This document shows, in pieces, positions 17,701-18,168 of a stretch of DNA of 18,168 nucleotides. Source of the DNA: JAAYCB01 sp012744395. Lineage in GTDB: Bacteria; Planctomycetota; Planctomycetia; Pirellulales; Thermoguttaceae. The translations under genes and the position numbers were made by a program. The stretch is taken from the NCBI GenBank assembly GCA_028703175.1, contig JAQVNJ010000126.1, positions 1 through 18,168 on the forward strand, given 5' to 3'. The notes under the pieces were generated by a model. It did no database searches, had not been told where the DNA came from, and saw only the letters and a program-made list of their open reading frames with translations. Each line of letters opens with the position of its first letter. Position 1 is the first letter of the stretch.

Positions 17701-18168
17701 CGACCTGGCCGGATTCGCCTCCGCCGGAATCAGCATTCTCAGTGCGGACGACGCGGCCACCGGGGACGTTCCGGGCGCGGCGGTCGAGGTCTTCGTCGAC
17801 GGCGTCTCCGTCGGCTTTGCCGAGCCCAACGCGCTGACGCCCACTGACATTTTCAACTATACCTTCGCGCCGGGTGAATTGGCCGAGGGCGCTCACCTCG
17901 TGAAGGCGGCCGTCCGGATCGTTGACGGGCAGGCCGCCAGTCAAACCGGCCGCGCGCTTCTGTCCGCGCCGTTGAGCTTGGTGATTGACACCACCGCGCC
18001 GGCGGCGACCGTGCCCGACCTGGCCCCCTACAGCGACAGCCGCCTTGCCGGCGATCATCTCACGTCGATCCGCCAGCCGGCGTTCTGGGGCGTGGCCGAG
18101 GCGAACGCCAAGGTCCGCGTGTTTGCGGGTGGCGTCCTGGTTGGCGAGGGGTTTGTCAATTCCGACGA
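14762..18168 (+). CDS. Giant secreted planctomycete surface protein, 5' part (runs off the window)
   Basis: The frame is open from ATG 14762 to the window end (1135 codons, no stop). GGGGG at 14750-14754 is seven bases upstream. Residues 1-28 are basic with no hydrophobic core; residues 29-46, SARRLQMEPLEERRLLAI, are the planctomycete extracellular N-terminal motif (Planc_extracel type), a presumed export signal. RTX-like Asp-rich turns follow: GAGND at 144-148 and 166-170, GDGDDKF at 188-194. Beta-rich repeats continue to about 820. Residues 827-945, from LDTLEPNDTL to YDLEIENF, are a bacterial pre-peptidase C-terminal (PPC) domain, and from IDTTAPAA (1075) an adhesin-type Ig-like domain begins (SDSRLAGDHLTSI...WGVAEANAKVRVF). 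Likely a calcium-binding surface or matrix protein. The composition is Asp-, Ala- and Gly-rich. The rest of the protein cannot be judged here. Confidence 0.9.
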   Translation, partial: MWLKRFFSRHSRSHRTTPADGQASRRRLSARRLQMEPLEERRLLAIDVTLTGGVLNIQDIAGESNALTVGFSTTNPGWFRIQDAIAGVHVSGSDVPVVAGADYAEFDITGVPLTSISMNTAAEDDNVTLLSMPASVTAATISTGAGNDTVNVESTSATATTTIETGAGNDIYNINASGLGGANQFSAGDGDDKFNVNITTAAGIRAPLSLSGGANDFGGGLGGRDEVEINELAGLGAVPLTLTYTGGSGLTAAGLGQLLTIDTVETLDYNGAGGNDRVTVVGTSASDSLTAAPVGAGRALVFSGGQPFHAPPQVWTDQLPGVAGGSPGPDLDLDGLANLAGLTIRDGGGAADRLYVYGQTAAGLSDGNSFDPFGFGPGLILDDVGASAAYDAVSVSDTQTAIDGLVRVNYSNTDFQQAGTAVVVNTGFEPNNPAADTVALSLSTTYRFQINGGDPDPATTGIVPPEGDHLVVPFPPNAEVDIYSDKADPRNVTVKGAGDLLPFDYSSIEGLWLTGATTVNLVGDNNNATPQTDNFVVVGADIDGDPSDGGYREAAIRVNDSGWIFVDGLQYLNVFGHQEVDTLEISPYADDTPRGWGVDVHYDEGAPSGTDGDQADLLIYNTSLYGGNVSEDIVIQPSGPESGELRATNATDGSAIVTINYVANLDIVVNDGDGGLTDTDTLTLRGMNPDGSGGSGNETVHIDFGAAGDAANPQVTVADGATMLYRLRTTNGTFATVVFEMLGGSDVIDVDLSSDPAVAVVVDGGVPLGSIPGAGDTLNVITGGDDYFVQPGPAADSGTVLVAGAGPVAFANIENLQVDGGAAVRLDTLEPNDTLAAATSLGSEPAIALRGLTLHQTLAGIDQDYLAVTAHDTGLLIVKARFSHAQSNLNLELLDAAGTVLGSSALTADVEQVIIPVVAQQTYLVHVFTASGTPAAYDLEIENFAAPVPNAVKLINADDSGASFLDNVTSVVDGRLVVEADLAGFASAGISILSADDAATGDVPGAAVEVFVDGVSVGFAEPNALTPTDIFNYTFAPGELAEGAHLVKAAVRIVDGQAASQTGRALLSAPLSLVIDTTAPAATVPDLAPYSDSRLAGDHLTSIRQPAFWGVAEANAKVRVFAGGVLVGEGFVNSD

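Noticed and set aside
14609..18058. A very long antisense open frame of 1149 codons on the minus strand
   Set aside because: It lies opposite the giant surface protein, whose plus frame has an RBS, export motif and recognisable PPC and Ig-like domains. The antisense product is rich in Arg/Gly/Val/Asp with no domain; GC-rich, Asp/Val/Gly-coding DNA readily leaves the reverse frame open.

Overview
The window looks like chromosome of a planctomycete, probably in or near the Pirellulales. Four things support this. The giant exported protein at the right end opens with the planctomycete N-terminal motif (RRLQMEPLEERRLLA). There is a DUF6807 ('PmoA family') protein, and a Cys-rich Lpg1974-like outer membrane protein. 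The 23S and 5S rRNA genes form a unit with no 16S gene next to them. The protein-coding DNA is GC-rich, which produces many long antisense shadow frames.

Layout: bases 1-3381 carry three co-directional envelope genes. They are the 3' end of a polytopic flippase/LPG-synthase-TM-like protein, a GT2 polyprenyl-phosphate glycosyltransferase (ArnC/GtrB/DPM-like), and a large membrane protein with a GT-C/ArnT-like 'KPP' motif. Together they read as a lipid-linked sugar pathway. Bases 3466-6028 hold a cytoplasmic Gfo/Idh/MocA oxidoreductase followed by a signal-peptide-bearing DUF6807 protein, a pair that suggests carbohydrate catabolism. On the minus strand are rpsU (bS21) with its own terminator and, further right, an AarF/UbiB-type ABC1 kinase-like gene. 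A small plus-strand gene between them overlaps the 3' end of the kinase gene tail to tail.

Bases about 8984-12684 form a complete rRNA transcription unit containing only 23S and 5S. It has one near-consensus sigma70 promoter and a second candidate, a boxA-like antitermination element, a hairpin-rich leader, a long pairing between the 23S flanks (processing stalk), a hairpin in the 23S-5S spacer, the 5S gene and a strong intrinsic terminator. No 16S or tRNA gene was seen. This matches the unlinked rRNA arrangement known from planctomycetes.

The right end holds two surface-protein genes: an Lpg1974-like beta-barrel protein with a strong terminator behind it, and the first 1135 codons of a giant secreted protein with RTX-like Asp-rich motifs, a PPC domain and the start of an adhesin-type Ig-like domain. 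Three G/C homopolymer tracts (9, 9 and 12 bases) lie in the non-coding DNA around the barrel gene, one of them where its ribosome binding site should be. I saw no mobile element, CRISPR array, phage or defence system. The most interesting candidates are the self-contained 23S-5S operon, the G-tract at the barrel gene, the secretion signal of the giant protein and the glycolipid cluster.
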